Part shown: positions 6,732 through 6,739 of the stretch, one piece after another | How the letters are laid out: each line of letters begins with the position of its first letter | Position numbering within the stretch: the first letter of the stretch is position 1 | Origin: Acidimicrobiales bacterium | Lineage (GTDB): Bacteria; Actinomycetota; Acidimicrobiia; Acidimicrobiales; Ilumatobacteraceae | Direction of reading: 5' to 3' | Assembly: GCA_030833305.1 (NCBI GenBank) | Contig: JAURHL010000110.1 | Coordinates: forward strand, 1 to 6,739 | Length of the DNA: 6,739 bases | Translations under genes and position numbers: made by a program | Notes under the pieces: generated by a model | What the model saw: the letters and a program-made list of their open reading frames with translations, nothing else | What the model was told of the DNA's origin: nothing | The model's database searches: none

Positions 6732-6737
6732 ACCTCC
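6732..6737 (-). promoter_or_regulatory. Strong Shine-Dalgarno site of the flavin monooxygenase gene
   Basis: The minus-strand sequence GGAGGT lies six bases before the ATG at 6725, near-ideal complementarity and spacing to the 16S rRNA 3' end. It fixes the start codon. It also shows that this gene has a 5' leader or is internal to an operon, in contrast to the leaderless-looking starts at 1959 and 1977. Confidence 0.85.
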
Positions 6738-6739
6738 GC

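Overview
The window is GC-rich, densely coded bacterial DNA, read as a chromosome segment of an actinobacterium. Three things suggest the class Acidimicrobiia (Ilumatobacter-like): strong G/C bias at third codon positions, Thr/Ser/Pro-rich linkers in both exported proteins, and start codons preceded at about 6 nt by a TANNNT hexamer with no ribosome binding site (leaderless style). The lineage is an inference from style and was not tested by a search. There are no tRNA or rRNA genes, CRISPR arrays, IS elements or long repeats, and no gene-free stretch over about 30 bp.

Layout from left to right. (1) At 1-582 (+) is the C-terminal part of a VTC-domain protein, probably a polyphosphate polymerase, whose start lies outside the window. 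(2) It runs tail to tail, with one base between the stop codons, into a leftward pair. These are a lipoprotein with a C-terminal peptidoglycan-binding domain (584-1330) and, upstream of it, a conserved protein of unknown function (1327-1959). The two overlap by four bases (GTGA). (3) A 17-bp gap at 1960-1976 separates this pair from a rightward pair. The gap holds two overlapping -10 hexamers on opposite strands, each exactly 6 nt from its start codon. (4) The rightward pair is a membrane acyltransferase-3 protein with a C-terminal SGNH domain (1977-3920) and, 15 bp downstream, an extended SDR (NAD-dependent epimerase/dehydratase family, 3936-4913). (5) At 4941-6725 (-) is an FAD-dependent aromatic-ring hydroxylase of the TfdB/PheA type. 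It runs tail to tail with the SDR gene and has a strong Shine-Dalgarno sequence at the right edge.

How the genes may work together: the acyltransferase/SGNH protein and the SDR form a plausible two-gene unit for modifying a cell-envelope glycan, with the SDR acting on a nucleotide sugar and the membrane protein adding acyl groups. The lipoprotein is also an envelope component. The VTC protein and the flavin monooxygenase look like independent neighbours. I see no defence system, mobile element or obviously new multi-gene machine. The most distinctive signal is the symmetric bidirectional leaderless promoter centred on position 1968.
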